The notes: generated by a model from the letters alone, not told the origin. Positions 17,036 to 25,815 are shown, counted from the stretch's first letter. The stretch is 57,930 nt of DNA from Sphingomonas populi (GCF_004208535.1 NZ_SGIS01000033.1:1-57930), one strand, 5' to 3'. Program-made: numbers and translations.

Positions 17036-18073
17036 TCACTCCGCTGCGGGTGCCGAGACCGAGGCGCGGCGGATCAGGGTCGAGCGGAACAGCGACGGTT
17101 CGCTCACCGCCGCATCACTCTCCTGCGCGGTCATGCCCGCGATCAGTTTCAACGCCGCCGAGCGCGCCATTGTTGCGATCGGCCAGCGCACCGTCGTCAG
17201 CGGTGGCCACATATGCGCCGCGATCGGCGTGTCGTCGAACCCGATCACCGACAGGTCGCGCGGCACGGTAAGGCCGCGCTGGCAGGCCGCGTGGATGACA
17301 CCCGCCGCCATCTCGTCGTTGCACGAGAAGATCGCGGTCGGGCGCGGCACGACGTCAAGCAGCCGGTCGGCCGCGACCAGCCCGGATTCGAAACGATAGT
17401 CGCCGTCGGCGATCATGCTGCGCGGGAGCGCGATACCGGCGTCGCGCATCGCATCCTCGAAGCCGAGCCGGCGTTCGCGCGCCGAGCGGAAGCCGTGCGG
17501 GCCTGATACCAGCCCGATGCGGCGATGCCCGAGGTCGATCAGATGGCGCGTCGCGTCGCGCACCGCCTCGCGATCGTTCGAGGCGACCATATGCTCGTCG
17601 CTGTCGAGCTCGGTCGATCCCATCCGCACATAACGGCAGCCAATATCGGCGCACAATTTGGCGATCACGTCATTCTCGCTGATCGGCGGCATCAGCAACA
17701 CGCCGAACGGCCGCTGGCGTTCGAGGAAATGGCGCAGATCGTCGAGCATGGTCAGCGAGCCGCGGTTGAGCGGGCGTACGATCATCTCGAATTCGGTATC
17801 GTACAGCGCTTCGAGCATGCCCTGCTGCACGTTCATCACGGTCTGCGCGTTGGGATTGTCGTGGACGAGGCCGATCAGGAAATTGCGCCCCAGCGCCAGC
17901 GCGCGCGCCTGCGGGTTGGGGATATAACCGAGGTCGCCGATCACCTCCTCGACGCGCTTGCGGGTATCTTCGTTGAGCAGCGGCGAGCGGTTGATGACCC
18001 GGCTGACGGTCTTTTTTGACACGCCGGCGATCCGCGCGACATCGTTGATGGTGGGCTGGCCGGTCTTCTCCAT
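17036..18073 (-). CDS. LacI/GalR-family transcriptional regulator
   Basis: 345 aa. Seen: N-terminal LacI helix-turn-helix and hinge ('INDVARIAGVSKKTVSRVIN', then 'NPQARALALGR'), followed by a periplasmic-binding-protein-like effector domain ('GVLLMPPISENDVIA', 'FSCNDEMAAGVI', 'VIGFDDTPIAAHMWPPLTTV'). The ATG at 18073 places the HTH eight residues from the start, as usual; the longer frame to 18136 would run into the candidate operator. Divergent from a keto-acid hydratase gene, which it probably controls together with itself. Ligand unknown; related regulators sense sugars or sugar acids. Confidence 0.92.
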   Translation of the reverse strand: MEKTGQPTINDVARIAGVSKKTVSRVINRSPLLNEDTRKRVEEVIGDLGYIPNPQARALALGRNFLIGLVHDNPNAQTVMNVQQGMLEALYDTEFEMIVRPLNRGSLTMLDDLRHFLERQRPFGVLLMPPISENDVIAKLCADIGCRYVRMGSTELDSDEHMVASNDREAVRDATRHLIDLGHRRIGLVSGPHGFRSARERRLGFEDAMRDAGIALPRSMIADGDYRFESGLVAADRLLDVVPRPTAIFSCNDEMAAGVIHAACQRGLTVPRDLSVIGFDDTPIAAHMWPPLTTVRWPIATMARSAALKLIAGMTAQESDAAVSEPSLFRSTLIRRASVSAPAAE

Positions 18074-18130
18074 CCCGCTTGCATAGACGCTGCTAATGGC
18101 GGGAACCAGTCTCGGCGGGATGCTTGTCAT

Positions 18131-18144
18131 TGACACCGGTTTCC
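18131..18144. promoter_or_regulatory. Candidate LacI-family operator in the divergent region
   Basis: TGACACCGGTTTCC, a 14-bp imperfect palindrome centred on CCGG (5 of 7 symmetric pairs), 58 bp upstream of the regulator start and 41 bp upstream of the hydratase start. The ACCGGT-type centre resembles operators of gluconate-type LacI regulators. Inference. Confidence 0.45.
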
Positions 18145-18184
18145 ATTACACATCTTTGCCATATCGGACCGAGAAAGGGATGCG

Positions 18185-18967
18185 GTGACGCCGGACAACA
18201 ATGCAGAGCGGATCGCGCGATCGTTCACGGACGCGCGCCGCGCCGGCGTGGCCCTGCCGGAATTTCCCGGCCGTTTCCCGGACTCGCTGGCGCAGGCCTA
18301 TGCCGTGCAGGAGCGGGCAATCGCGCTGTCGGATGCTCGGATCGCCGGGTGGAAGGTCGGCAAGATCAGCCCGCCGTTCGACGGAGTCGATCGGCTCGCC
18401 GGCCCGATCTTCGCCGATCATGTCGTGCCGGCGACCGACGATCTTGCCATGCCGATCTTCGCGCAAGGGTTCGGCGCTGCCGAAGCCGAGTTCCTGCTGC
18501 GCATCGGCACCGCGCCCGACCCAGCCAAGATGCGCTATACCACCGAGGAGGCGACCGCGCTGATCGACGCGGTGCATGTCGGCATCGAAATCGCGAGTTC
18601 GCCGTTTCCGGGCATCAACGATCACGGCCCGACCGTCACCGTTTCTGATTTCGGCAACAACAACGGGCTGATCGTGGGCGCGGCGATCGACGATTGGCGC
18701 GACGTGGATCTCGATGCCTGGCCCGTGGAGCTGTGGATCAACGACGCGCTGATCGGCAGCGCGACGACCGCGACGATGCTCGACGGCCCGTTCGGCGCGG
18801 CGCGGTTCCTGTTCGAACTGCTCGCCGCGCGCGGCATTCCGGTCGAGGCCGGGCAGTGGATTTCGACGGGCGCGGTTACCGGTGTCCATCCCGTCGCCGC
18901 AGGGGACCGGGTGCGCGCGGATTTCGACGGGCGGCTGGCGGTGACGTGCGGGATCGTTGCGCTATAG
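18185..18967 (+). CDS. 2-keto-4-pentenoate hydratase-like (FAH superfamily) enzyme
   Basis: 260 aa. Seen: the MhpD/HpaH-type layout, with 'AGWKVGKISPPF' near residue 55, 'GAAEAEFLLRI' (a metal-ligand Glu pair), 'HVGIEIASSPFP', and the C-terminal 'WISTGAVTGVHPVAAGD' characteristic of this fold. Family role: metal-dependent hydration of 2-hydroxydienoates or related 2-keto acids, in aromatic meta-cleavage or sugar-acid catabolism. No other meta-cleavage genes are nearby, and the divergent LacI-type regulator suggests a sugar-derived substrate instead; this is inference. GTG start after GAAAGGG. Confidence 0.82.
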   Translation: MTPDNNAERIARSFTDARRAGVALPEFPGRFPDSLAQAYAVQERAIALSDARIAGWKVGKISPPFDGVDRLAGPIFADHVVPATDDLAMPIFAQGFGAAEAEFLLRIGTAPDPAKMRYTTEEATALIDAVHVGIEIASSPFPGINDHGPTVTVSDFGNNNGLIVGAAIDDWRDVDLDAWPVELWINDALIGSATTATMLDGPFGAARFLFELLAARGIPVEAGQWISTGAVTGVHPVAAGDRVRADFDGRLAVTCGIVAL

Positions 18968-19109
18968 CCTAGCGAACTCGATCCATATCAATCAGGTTTT
19001 GCGGAACGCGGCACGTTGCAAAGTGTTGAGGACACAGGCTTTCGAGCGCGTCTGCGGAACCGCCGACGTCGCATCGCGGCCCTTGTCCATTGACATGACG
19101 AGGCCTTCC

Positions 19110-20084
19110 ATGACCGACGAAACCACCCGCCGCGCGATGTTAAAAGGCGCGGCTGTAGCCGGCGCCGGCCTCGCCGCCGCGCCTGCGCTGGCACAGACGG
19201 GCCGCACCGCGCCCGATCCCACGACCAAGTTCCCCAGCGAGCCGTTCCCCGAGCAGAAGCAGCCGTGGCCGGCGCTCCAGCGCGACATGAAGCCGGTGCC
19301 CGATTGCGGCGAGGCGAGCTATCGCGGCAGCGGGCGGCTGGCCGGGCGCAAGGCGCTGGTGACGGGCGGCGATTCGGGCATCGGCCGCGCGGCGGTGATC
19401 GCCTTTTCGCGCGAAGGCGCCGATGTCGCGATCAATTATTATCCGACCGAGGAGCCGGACGCGCAGGATGTTGCCAAGCTGCTGCGGGGTGAAGGCCGCA
19501 AGGTGGTGCTGATCCCCGGCGACCTCACCGATGCGGCGTTTTGCGACGGCCTGCCGGCCAAGGCGGCGAAGGCGCTGGGCGGGCTCGACATCGTCGTCAA
19601 CAACGCCGCCTATCAGCAATCGAAGGCGTCGATCGCCGAGATCACGGCGGAACAGTTCGACCGCACGATGAAGACCAACGTCTATGCGATGTTCCACATC
19701 TCCAAAGCGGCAGTGCCGCTGATGAAGCCGGGCGCGTGCTTCATCAACACCGCCTCGGTCAATTCGGTCGATCCGGGCGAAGAACTGCTCGATTATGCGA
19801 CCACCAAGGGCGCGATCCTGGTGTTCACCAAGGGGCTGGCCAAGCAGCTTGGCGCCAAGGGCATCCGCGTCAACGCGGTCGCGCCGGGGCCGGTGTGGAC
19901 TCCGCTTCAGGTCGCGGGCGGGCAGTTGCCGGGCAAGATGGGCGAATTCGGGCAGGACACGCCGCTTGGTCGCGCCGGCCAGCCCGCCGAACTCGCCTCG
20001 CTCTACGTCACGCTGGCCGAGAGCGGCACCAGCTTCACCTCGGGCAGCGTGTTCGGCGCGAACGGCGGCACCGGCGTGATCTGA
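19110..20084 (+). CDS. Tat-exported short-chain dehydrogenase/reductase
   Basis: 324 aa. Seen: an N-terminal twin-arginine signal, 'TTRRAMLKGAAVAGAGLAAA' ending 'APALAQ', a linker with 'EPFPEQKQPWPALQRDMKP' (typical of YghA-like SDRs), the cofactor motif 'TGGDSGIGRA', NNAA, and the catalytic Ser/Tyr/Lys set in 'TASVNSVDPGEELLDYATTK'. Family role: NAD(P)-dependent oxidoreductase, substrate unknown. A signal peptide on an SDR is less common and suggests a periplasmic enzyme folded with its cofactor. The ATG at 19110 is chosen to put the RR motif near the N-terminus; an ATG at 19095 is in frame. Convergent with the next gene, 3 bp apart. Confidence 0.88.
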   Translation: MTDETTRRAMLKGAAVAGAGLAAAPALAQTGRTAPDPTTKFPSEPFPEQKQPWPALQRDMKPVPDCGEASYRGSGRLAGRKALVTGGDSGIGRAAVIAFSREGADVAINYYPTEEPDAQDVAKLLRGEGRKVVLIPGDLTDAAFCDGLPAKAAKALGGLDIVVNNAAYQQSKASIAEITAEQFDRTMKTNVYAMFHISKAAVPLMKPGACFINTASVNSVDPGEELLDYATTKGAILVFTKGLAKQLGAKGIRVNAVAPGPVWTPLQVAGGQLPGKMGEFGQDTPLGRAGQPAELASLYVTLAESGTSFTSGSVFGANGGTGVI

Positions 20085-20087
20085 GGC

Positions 20088-20915
20088 TCAGTCGGTTTCG
20101 CCGCGCGCGAAGGCGGCGGCGGCCTCGACCTGATCCGGCGTGGGCGTGACGCCGGTGTAGAGCACGAACTGTTCGAGCGCCTGCAATTGGGCGACATCGG
20201 TGCCGGTGATGCGCTGCTTGCCCGCCGCAGCGGCGGCTTTTAGGAACGGCGTCTCCGCCGGCAGCGCGACCACGTCGAACGCGGCGGTGCAGGCCGCGAT
20301 CATGTCCTGCGGGAAGGCGAGCGCGTCGGCATCGGCGCCGGCCATGCCGAGCGGGGTGACGTTGACGAGCAGCGGTGCGCCTTGGTCGCCGGTCTCGGCG
20401 CGCCATGCGAAGCCGTAGGTGTCGGCGATCGCGCGCCCGGCGGCGGCGTTGCGCGCCACGACCGTGCCGGTGGTGAAGCCCGCGTCGCGCAGCGCGGCGG
20501 CAACCGCCTTCGCCATCCCGCCCGATCCGCGCAGCAGGAACGGCGTGTCCGGCGCCAGACCGCTGTCCTCCAGCAACGTCCGCACCGCGCTGTAATCGGT
20601 GTTGTAGCCGGTCAGCCGGCCGTCATCGTTGACGATCGTGTTGACGCTGTCGATCGCGGCGGCGGACGCTTCGAGGCTGTCGAGCAGCGGGATCACCGCT
20701 TCCTTAAACGGCATCGAGATCGCCGATCCGCGAATCCCGAGCGCGCGGATGCCGCCGACGGCAGCGGGCAGATCGGTGGTGGTGAACGCCTTGTAGACGA
20801 AGTCCAGCCCGAGCATCTCGTACAGGCGGTTCTGGAAGCGCGATCCGAACGTGCCCGGCCGCGCCGCCAGCGACATGCACAACTTGGTGTCGCGCCCAAC
20901 CATCGGCTTGGTCAT
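20088..20915 (-). CDS. Shikimate dehydrogenase-like protein
   Basis: 275 aa. Seen: AroE fold with catalytic Lys in 'SMPFKEAVIPLLD', the substrate Asp in 'GYNTDYSAVRTLL', the dinucleotide site 'FLLRGSGGMAKAVAAAL' and 'VNVTPLGMAG'. The N-terminal substrate loop reads 'LCMSLAARPGTFGSRF' instead of the SxS loop of biosynthetic AroE, so it belongs to a divergent AroE-like group whose substrate may be shikimate, quinate or something else. The frame runs open far upstream, antisense to nothing relevant; I start at ATG 20915 with GGGAAAACCGGAA before it (ATG 20930 possible). It begins 50 bp after the TonB receptor stop on the same strand, so it is probably the last gene of the sigma/FecR/receptor unit. 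Confidence 0.85.
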   Translation of the reverse strand: MTKPMVGRDTKLCMSLAARPGTFGSRFQNRLYEMLGLDFVYKAFTTTDLPAAVGGIRALGIRGSAISMPFKEAVIPLLDSLEASAAAIDSVNTIVNDDGRLTGYNTDYSAVRTLLEDSGLAPDTPFLLRGSGGMAKAVAAALRDAGFTTGTVVARNAAAGRAIADTYGFAWRAETGDQGAPLLVNVTPLGMAGADADALAFPQDMIAACTAAFDVVALPAETPFLKAAAAAGKQRITGTDVAQLQALEQFVLYTGVTPTPDQVEAAAAFARGETD

Positions 20916-20965
20916 TTCCGGTTTTCCCATGTGGTGAAGCGTACGATAGCGGCACGGCGCCGCCG

Positions 20966-23302
20966 CTAGAAGTGGTGCGATACCGAGAGAGTGATCGCGC
21001 GTGGCCGTGCCGGGGTGAATTGCGGCGTAGTCCGCACCGAAAACGGGTTGCCGAACGCGAAGGTGTCGGCGCGCGCGTCGAACAGATTGTCGATGTCGAG
21101 CCGCACCGTCACCGCATCCGAGACGGCGGCGACACCGGCGCGGGCGAGGCCGTAGCCGGGCATGTGGCGGTCCAGCCCGGCATCGAAGCTCAGCCGCGAC
21201 GCGCCGATATAGTTCGCCGCCGCATAGGGCGAGATCCGCCACGCGCCGGCGGTGATGTCGCGCCGGATCTCCAGCCGCGCCGACAGATCGGGCACCACCG
21301 GCAGCCGCGCATCCTTGATGAGATGCTTGCCATCCATCGCCCGGTCGAGGCGGGGGCGCTGCCATGTGACGCCGCCCTTGATGTGCCAAACCGACCGCGG
21401 GCGCCATTCCACCGCGAGTTCGCCGCCCGGAATCACTGCGTCGCCGACATTGTGCGTCGCGGTCAGCCCGTTCGCCTCGAGATAATCCGACTGGAGATGC
21501 GTCCACGCCGAACGGAACAGATCGGCCTCGACCGAGAGCCGGTCACCGACGCGCAGCCGCCCGCCGAGTTCGAGCGTGCGGACCTTGTCGGCGGCATAGC
21601 GGCCGGTGACGGTGTTGGTCGAATCGAGCCCGCCCGAGCGGAACGCCGATCCGAAGCGCAGGAACACGAGCTGGTTGCGCGCGAAGCTATAGGCCAGCGA
21701 TGCGCTGGGGGTGAGCCCCAGGGTCGCCTTGGCGTCGGCCTGAAGCTTGCGCCGCTCGCGCCGGCTGTCCTCGGTGGTGGCGCGGAAGGCGCGCGCGCCC
21801 ACCGACGCGCGCAACCGATCGAACAGCGGAAAGGAGGTGTCGGCGAACAAAGCGATTTCGGTCGCCTGGCGCGACAGCGCGAAGATCGGGCGCACCGGCC
21901 GCCCCGGCTGCGCGAGTTCGCCATCGGCAGCGGTGGTCGCCGAAAGATAGGACGCGCCGACCACCCAGTTGAAAATCTGTCCCGGCGGTGCGGAGAGCCG
22001 CACCTCCTGATCGAACACGCTGTAGGCGCGCGTGTCTTGATAGCTGGCCACAGATCCGCGCGGCAGGCCCAACGGCACCGCCGATGCCGAGGCGTCATAC
22101 GTCTCGCTCTGGTCCTGTCGCGTATAGCCGGTGACGAGCACGAGTTGGGCCGCACCGATCTGCCCGGCGACCTTGCCCTCCACCACGCGCACGCGCCCGT
22201 CGCGCGGTTCCAGGAACGCGACGTGACGCGTGAGATCGTCGGCGTTGAGATCGACATAGGCGCTGTCGCGCGCACCCGTCGACTGCTGGGTCGCGACCAC
22301 GTCGATCATCCAGCCGGACACCGGCACGATCCGTACCGACACGCGGCCGCCATAGGTCTCGCTACGGTTGGTGCCGCGCGCGCCGCCGGCCACGTTCACC
22401 CAGCCGGGCATGACCGAGGCATAACCGACCAGCCGGATCGCGGCACGGTCGTCGATCACCGGCAGGTTGAACGTCGCTTCGGACGACGCACCGATCCCGC
22501 CGTGCTGGATCGCAGTGAAGGCCGCGCCCGCCGATCCCGCCACCGATCCGAGCACGGGTGGATTGGTGACGATGCGGTACACCCCGCCCAGCGATCCCGT
22601 TCCGTAGAGCGGCCCTTGCGGCCCCTTCAACACCTCGACGCGGGCGACGTCGATCAGGCTCAGCCCCGGTTCGGCGGCGTCGTAGGTGATGCGTGCGTCG
22701 TTGAGCTGGACGCTGACGGTCGCCTGGCTGAAGCCGTTGAACGGGCTGTCGGCGATGCCGCGCATGAAGGCGCGGTCGTGGCCGGTGCCGGCATGGGTGA
22801 CGACCATGCCCTCGACGCTCGCCGCGACGCCGTGCGTATCGTTTCGGGACGGGGCGGCATCGGCACCGGGCACCCAGGTGGCGACCGGCGCGGCGACGGT
22901 CGACAAGGCCTCGGGCTGTTTGCGCGCGGTGACGATCACGTCGGGCATCGTCTCGGGGATGTCCGTGCGGGGCGCGCCACCGGGTCCGGTCTGGACGAGC
23001 CGGAACGTGGTCGGCCCGGCGCGGACCGCGTGGAGGCCGGTATCGCGCAACAGACGGTCGAGCGCGGCGCGCGCGGTCATCTGTCCGGTGACCGCAGCGG
23101 CGGAGGTGCGCGGCAACGCGCCGTCCCAGCCGAACGACATGCCGGTCTGCGCCCCCAGCGTTTCCAGCGCGGTGGCGAGATCGCCGCGTGCGACCGTGAC
23201 CCGGTAGCGTGCCTCGCGCGCGGCTGCGCCGTGCGCGCAGACCATGCCGCTAACCGCCAGTGCGGTCGCCAAGACGGATCGCGTCGCCTTCGGTCGTGCC
23301 AT
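20966..23302 (-). CDS. FecA-like TonB-dependent receptor with STN signalling domain
   Basis: 778 aa. Seen: a signal ending 'HGAAA'; an STN domain at about 30-105 ('DLATALETLGAQTGMSFGWD'), which contacts the FecR anti-sigma factor; a plug with 'IDVARVEVLKGPQGPLYGTG' and 'GGVYRIVTN'; then a 22-strand-type barrel ending in 'ITLSVSHHF' with a terminal Phe. Role: TonB-driven uptake of an iron chelate or other large solute, with occupancy signalled inward to the sigma factor encoded upstream. The ATG overlaps the fecR-like gene by 53 bp; the next Met would remove the signal peptide, so the overlap appears real. The ligand is not predictable. Confidence 0.92.
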   Translation of the reverse strand: MARPKATRSVLATALAVSGMVCAHGAAAREARYRVTVARGDLATALETLGAQTGMSFGWDGALPRTSAAAVTGQMTARAALDRLLRDTGLHAVRAGPTTFRLVQTGPGGAPRTDIPETMPDVIVTARKQPEALSTVAAPVATWVPGADAAPSRNDTHGVAASVEGMVVTHAGTGHDRAFMRGIADSPFNGFSQATVSVQLNDARITYDAAEPGLSLIDVARVEVLKGPQGPLYGTGSLGGVYRIVTNPPVLGSVAGSAGAAFTAIQHGGIGASSEATFNLPVIDDRAAIRLVGYASVMPGWVNVAGGARGTNRSETYGGRVSVRIVPVSGWMIDVVATQQSTGARDSAYVDLNADDLTRHVAFLEPRDGRVRVVEGKVAGQIGAAQLVLVTGYTRQDQSETYDASASAVPLGLPRGSVASYQDTRAYSVFDQEVRLSAPPGQIFNWVVGASYLSATTAADGELAQPGRPVRPIFALSRQATEIALFADTSFPLFDRLRASVGARAFRATTEDSRRERRKLQADAKATLGLTPSASLAYSFARNQLVFLRFGSAFRSGGLDSTNTVTGRYAADKVRTLELGGRLRVGDRLSVEADLFRSAWTHLQSDYLEANGLTATHNVGDAVIPGGELAVEWRPRSVWHIKGGVTWQRPRLDRAMDGKHLIKDARLPVVPDLSARLEIRRDITAGAWRISPYAAANYIGASRLSFDAGLDRHMPGYGLARAGVAAVSDAVTVRLDIDNLFDARADTFAFGNPFSVRTTPQFTPARPRAITLSVSHHF

Positions 23303-24188
23303 TGAGACCCGTCAACTGCTCCAGATTGCGGACCATGACCGCCCGCGACCCCGGCGCGATGATCCCGGAGAATCGCCGCCGCGCCAGGACGCCGTCGATC
23401 AGCACCGGAGCGCCCGCATAGCGGGATATGTCGGCCGCCACCAACCCCAAAGGTTCGTTATCGTAGCTGAAGCGTCCACCCCGCCACGCGGCCATCGGCG
23501 CGGGCGGGGTGGGGCGCACTTCGGCGAGCTGATCGGCGGCGAACGCGGTGAGCGTCTTGCCGGCCCCGACCGTCACTTCGCCGTCCGCGGTACGGGAGGT
23601 TACCCCCACGATACCCTCCGCCACCGCGACGCGCAGCATGCCCGCGTCCGACACCACTTCGAAGCGGGTGCCGATGTCGCGGATTCGGTAAGCTCCGGCC
23701 GTCACCGTGAAGGGGTGCGCGGGATCATGCCGGATCTCGAAATAGCCTTTGCCTTCCAGCGCGACGTCGGCGCCGTGCGACACGCGCAGCGTTGCGCCGG
23801 GCGCGAGCGTGGCGCGCGACCCGTTGGCGAGCGCGACCGCGCGGGTCTGCCCGGCCGGCGCGCGGTATAGCGCGATGTCCGAGGCGCCTGGCTGCGGGGT
23901 ATGCCATGTGCTGAAACCGATCGCGCCGACCAGCAGCGCAGCCGCAGCCGCGCTCCAGCCGACCAGGCGGAGGTGCCGGCGCGGGGCGACGGGTTCCTCC
24001 TCGGGCAGCAGATCGCGCAGCGCCGGGATGGCGCGATCGATCCGGTCGTCGAGCAGGGCGACAGCGTCATAGGCGTCCCGATGCGCCGGGCTTTCTTCCA
24101 GCCATGCGGTGAAGCCGTCCCAGTCCATCGTGTCGTGGTCTTGCGCGGCGTGCCAGCGTGCGGCGGCCTCCGTAATCGCGTCGGTCAT
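23250..24188 (-). CDS. FecR-family anti-sigma factor
   Basis: 312 aa. Seen: N-terminal DUF4880-like cytoplasmic domain ('DWDGFTAWLEESPAHRDAYD'), one membrane helix near 75-92 ('WSAAAAALLVGAIGFSTW'), the FecR core ('GQTRAVALANGSRATLAPGA', 'YRIRDIGTRFEV') and a C-terminal region ('APVLIDGVLARRRFSGII') that binds the receptor STN domain in characterised systems. It transmits the receptor signal and holds the sigma factor inactive otherwise. ATG overlaps the sigma stop by 4 bp. Confidence 0.92.
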   Translation of the reverse strand: MTDAITEAAARWHAAQDHDTMDWDGFTAWLEESPAHRDAYDAVALLDDRIDRAIPALRDLLPEEEPVAPRRHLRLVGWSAAAAALLVGAIGFSTWHTPQPGASDIALYRAPAGQTRAVALANGSRATLAPGATLRVSHGADVALEGKGYFEIRHDPAHPFTVTAGAYRIRDIGTRFEVVSDAGMLRVAVAEGIVGVTSRTADGEVTVGAGKTLTAFAADQLAEVRPTPPAPMAAWRGGRFSYDNEPLGLVAADISRYAGAPVLIDGVLARRRFSGIIAPGSRAVMVRNLEQLTGLNGTTEGDAIRLGDRTGG

Positions 24189-24688
24189 GCGGTGCCCCCG
24201 TCGAGCGCCCGGCGCAGATGCGTCATGGCGGTTGCGATATGTTTTTCCACGCCGCTGCGGCTGATGCCGAGCCGTGCCGCGATTTCGGCATGCGGCAGTC
24301 CGTCGATCTTGTGGAGACGGAACACCATGCCGGCCTTTTCGGGCAGCTTCGCCAGCGCGGCGGCGAGCGCGGCGGCATCTTCGCGCGCGGCGATCTCCGC
24401 CTCGATGTCGGCGCGCGGATCGGCCGGTTCGGACGTGGCGCCATCGTCGCCATAGCCCGACCATGCGGTTTCGCGCACCAGCCGGCGCTGTCGTGCGCGG
24501 GCACGGTCGAGAACCAGATTCTGCGCAGCCCGGTAGAGGTACGAGCGGCCATTGGCGATCGGCCCGGCGTCGCTGCTCTGGATGCGGAGCCAAAGATCGT
24601 GAAGCAAATCCTCCGCTTCGGCGCGGTCACCGACGCGTGCCGTCAGGAAACGCAGCAGCTCGCCACGCGACTCCTGATAGATTTGCAT
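24185..24688 (-). CDS. ECF sigma factor, FecI-like
   Basis: 167 aa, the usual length. Seen: sigma-2 region 'LLRFLTARVGDRAEAEDLLH' with 'LYRAAQNLVLDRARARQRR', and sigma-4 region 'LPEKAGMVFRLHKIDGLPHA' with HTH 'EIAARLGISRSGVEKHIATA', the typical FecI form ending in HIATAMTHLRRAL. It should direct RNA polymerase to its own unit and the receptor. The frame extends to 24835; I take the ATG at 24688, which gives the family length, although no strong ribosome site precedes it. Confidence 0.9.
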   Translation of the reverse strand: MQIYQESRGELLRFLTARVGDRAEAEDLLHDLWLRIQSSDAGPIANGRSYLYRAAQNLVLDRARARQRRLVRETAWSGYGDDGATSEPADPRADIEAEIAAREDAAALAAALAKLPEKAGMVFRLHKIDGLPHAEIAARLGISRSGVEKHIATAMTHLRRALDGGTA

Positions 24689-24839
24689 AAGGCCGGACAA
24701 ATGCGTGGTAACGGGCCGGTATCCCTCGACAGAGAAGGGGGCGATGTGTGGCGTGGTTTGCCGGGCCGGGCAAGGCCATGACACGGCATTGTGCATGCCC
24801 GCGCCGTCAAGGGGTATGGCGTGCCCGGCTTGCACAGCG

Positions 24840-25703
24840 TCAGGCCGCGAGCCGCTGCGGCTGCCAGACCGGCGTGGGCGTCTCGCGCAGGCGCTCGCTG
24901 GTCAGCCGGCGGCGGGCGAGGCGTGGCCCGAGGAAGCCGGTGAAGAACCAGTCGCCGACGCTATCGGACAGCAGATGATAGGCGATGCGCTCGACCAGCG
25001 TCCAGCGCGTCGAGGGGCGCTTGCGCTCGCGTGGGGAGGGCGCGCACCACAAGGTTTCCGCATAGTCGACGCGGCCATGCTTGAGCATCTGATGGATGAT
25101 CTCATGATCCTCCAGCACCAGATTCCAGCGCGCCGGATCGAAGCCGCCCGCCCTGCGGAGCGCAGCGGTGTCGAACACCTGACCGGCGCCGCCGGTATGG
25201 CACTGGCCGGGCAGCAGCCGCGACGCGAGCAGGATCTTCCGTGCGGCGCGCTCGGCGCGTTCGATCGGCTGATCGGTGCGGACGTAATAGGCGCCCGCCG
25301 CGACGCAGCCATCTTGCGCGAGCAAAGCGCCAGCGGCTTCGAGATAGTGCGGCGGATACCAGGTATCGGCATCGCAGGTGGCGACCCAGCGCGTCGTCAC
25401 GGCCGCAAGCCCCATCGCCAATGCCGAGACCTTGCCCGGCCGCCGCTGCACCAGCAGCCGCCAGTCGAGACCGAACCGGCGCGCGGCGGCGCTTGCGATC
25501 TCGGCGCTGCCGTCGGTGCTGCCATTATCTACCAGGATCAGCTCGAACGCCACGCTCTGGCTGGCCAGTCCGGCGATCGTGTCGGCGAGATGCTCCGCTT
25601 CGTTGAAGAAGGGCAGCACGACGCTCCATGCACAGACGCGCCCCCGCGCGTCGCCAATCCGAACCATCGACGCCTTTTCGTCGCTTCCGAAACTTTGATA
25701 CAT
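24840..25703 (-). CDS. Glycosyltransferase family 2
   Basis: 287 aa, GT-A fold. Seen: 'SVVLPFFNEAEHLADTIAGL', 'ILVDNGSTDGSAEIA', the DxD-type motif in 'VATCDADTWYPP', and 'LVLEDHEIIHQML' as the acidic catalytic region. A weakly hydrophobic C-terminal stretch may associate with the membrane. The start at 25703 is chosen among three in-frame Met codons (25781, 25703, 25667); it and 25667 have only modest ribosome sites. Isolated from the EPS locus, so it may act on another cell-surface glycan. Separated by 151 bp from the sigma gene, in which I see no clear terminator. Confidence 0.85.
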   Translation of the reverse strand: MYQSFGSDEKASMVRIGDARGRVCAWSVVLPFFNEAEHLADTIAGLASQSVAFELILVDNGSTDGSAEIASAAARRFGLDWRLLVQRRPGKVSALAMGLAAVTTRWVATCDADTWYPPHYLEAAGALLAQDGCVAAGAYYVRTDQPIERAERAARKILLASRLLPGQCHTGGAGQVFDTAALRRAGGFDPARWNLVLEDHEIIHQMLKHGRVDYAETLWCAPSPRERKRPSTRWTLVERIAYHLLSDSVGDWFFTGFLGPRLARRRLTSERLRETPTPVWQPQRLAA

Positions 25704-25799
25704 TCGGTCCCACTCGCTCCCGTCGGGTGGATCAGCCCACCCTTGCCCCGAGCGTGAGACGTCGCCTGCGGAACAAACCACAGGTTGCGGTCGATGAAT

Positions 25800-25815
25800 A
25801 ATTTGTCATCAAATT
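25800..25815. promoter_or_regulatory. Inverted repeat between divergent GT2 and mlaA-like genes
   Basis: AATTTG-tcat-CAAATT, perfect 6-bp arms, in an A/T-rich patch of the 202-bp divergent intergenic region. It may be an operator shared by both genes. No known regulator is implied. Confidence 0.35.

Noticed and set aside
20972..23305. 777-codon plus-strand open frame
   Set aside because: It is exactly antisense to the TonB receptor; its composition (Arg/His/Gly-rich, no domain) is that of a GC-rich shadow frame.
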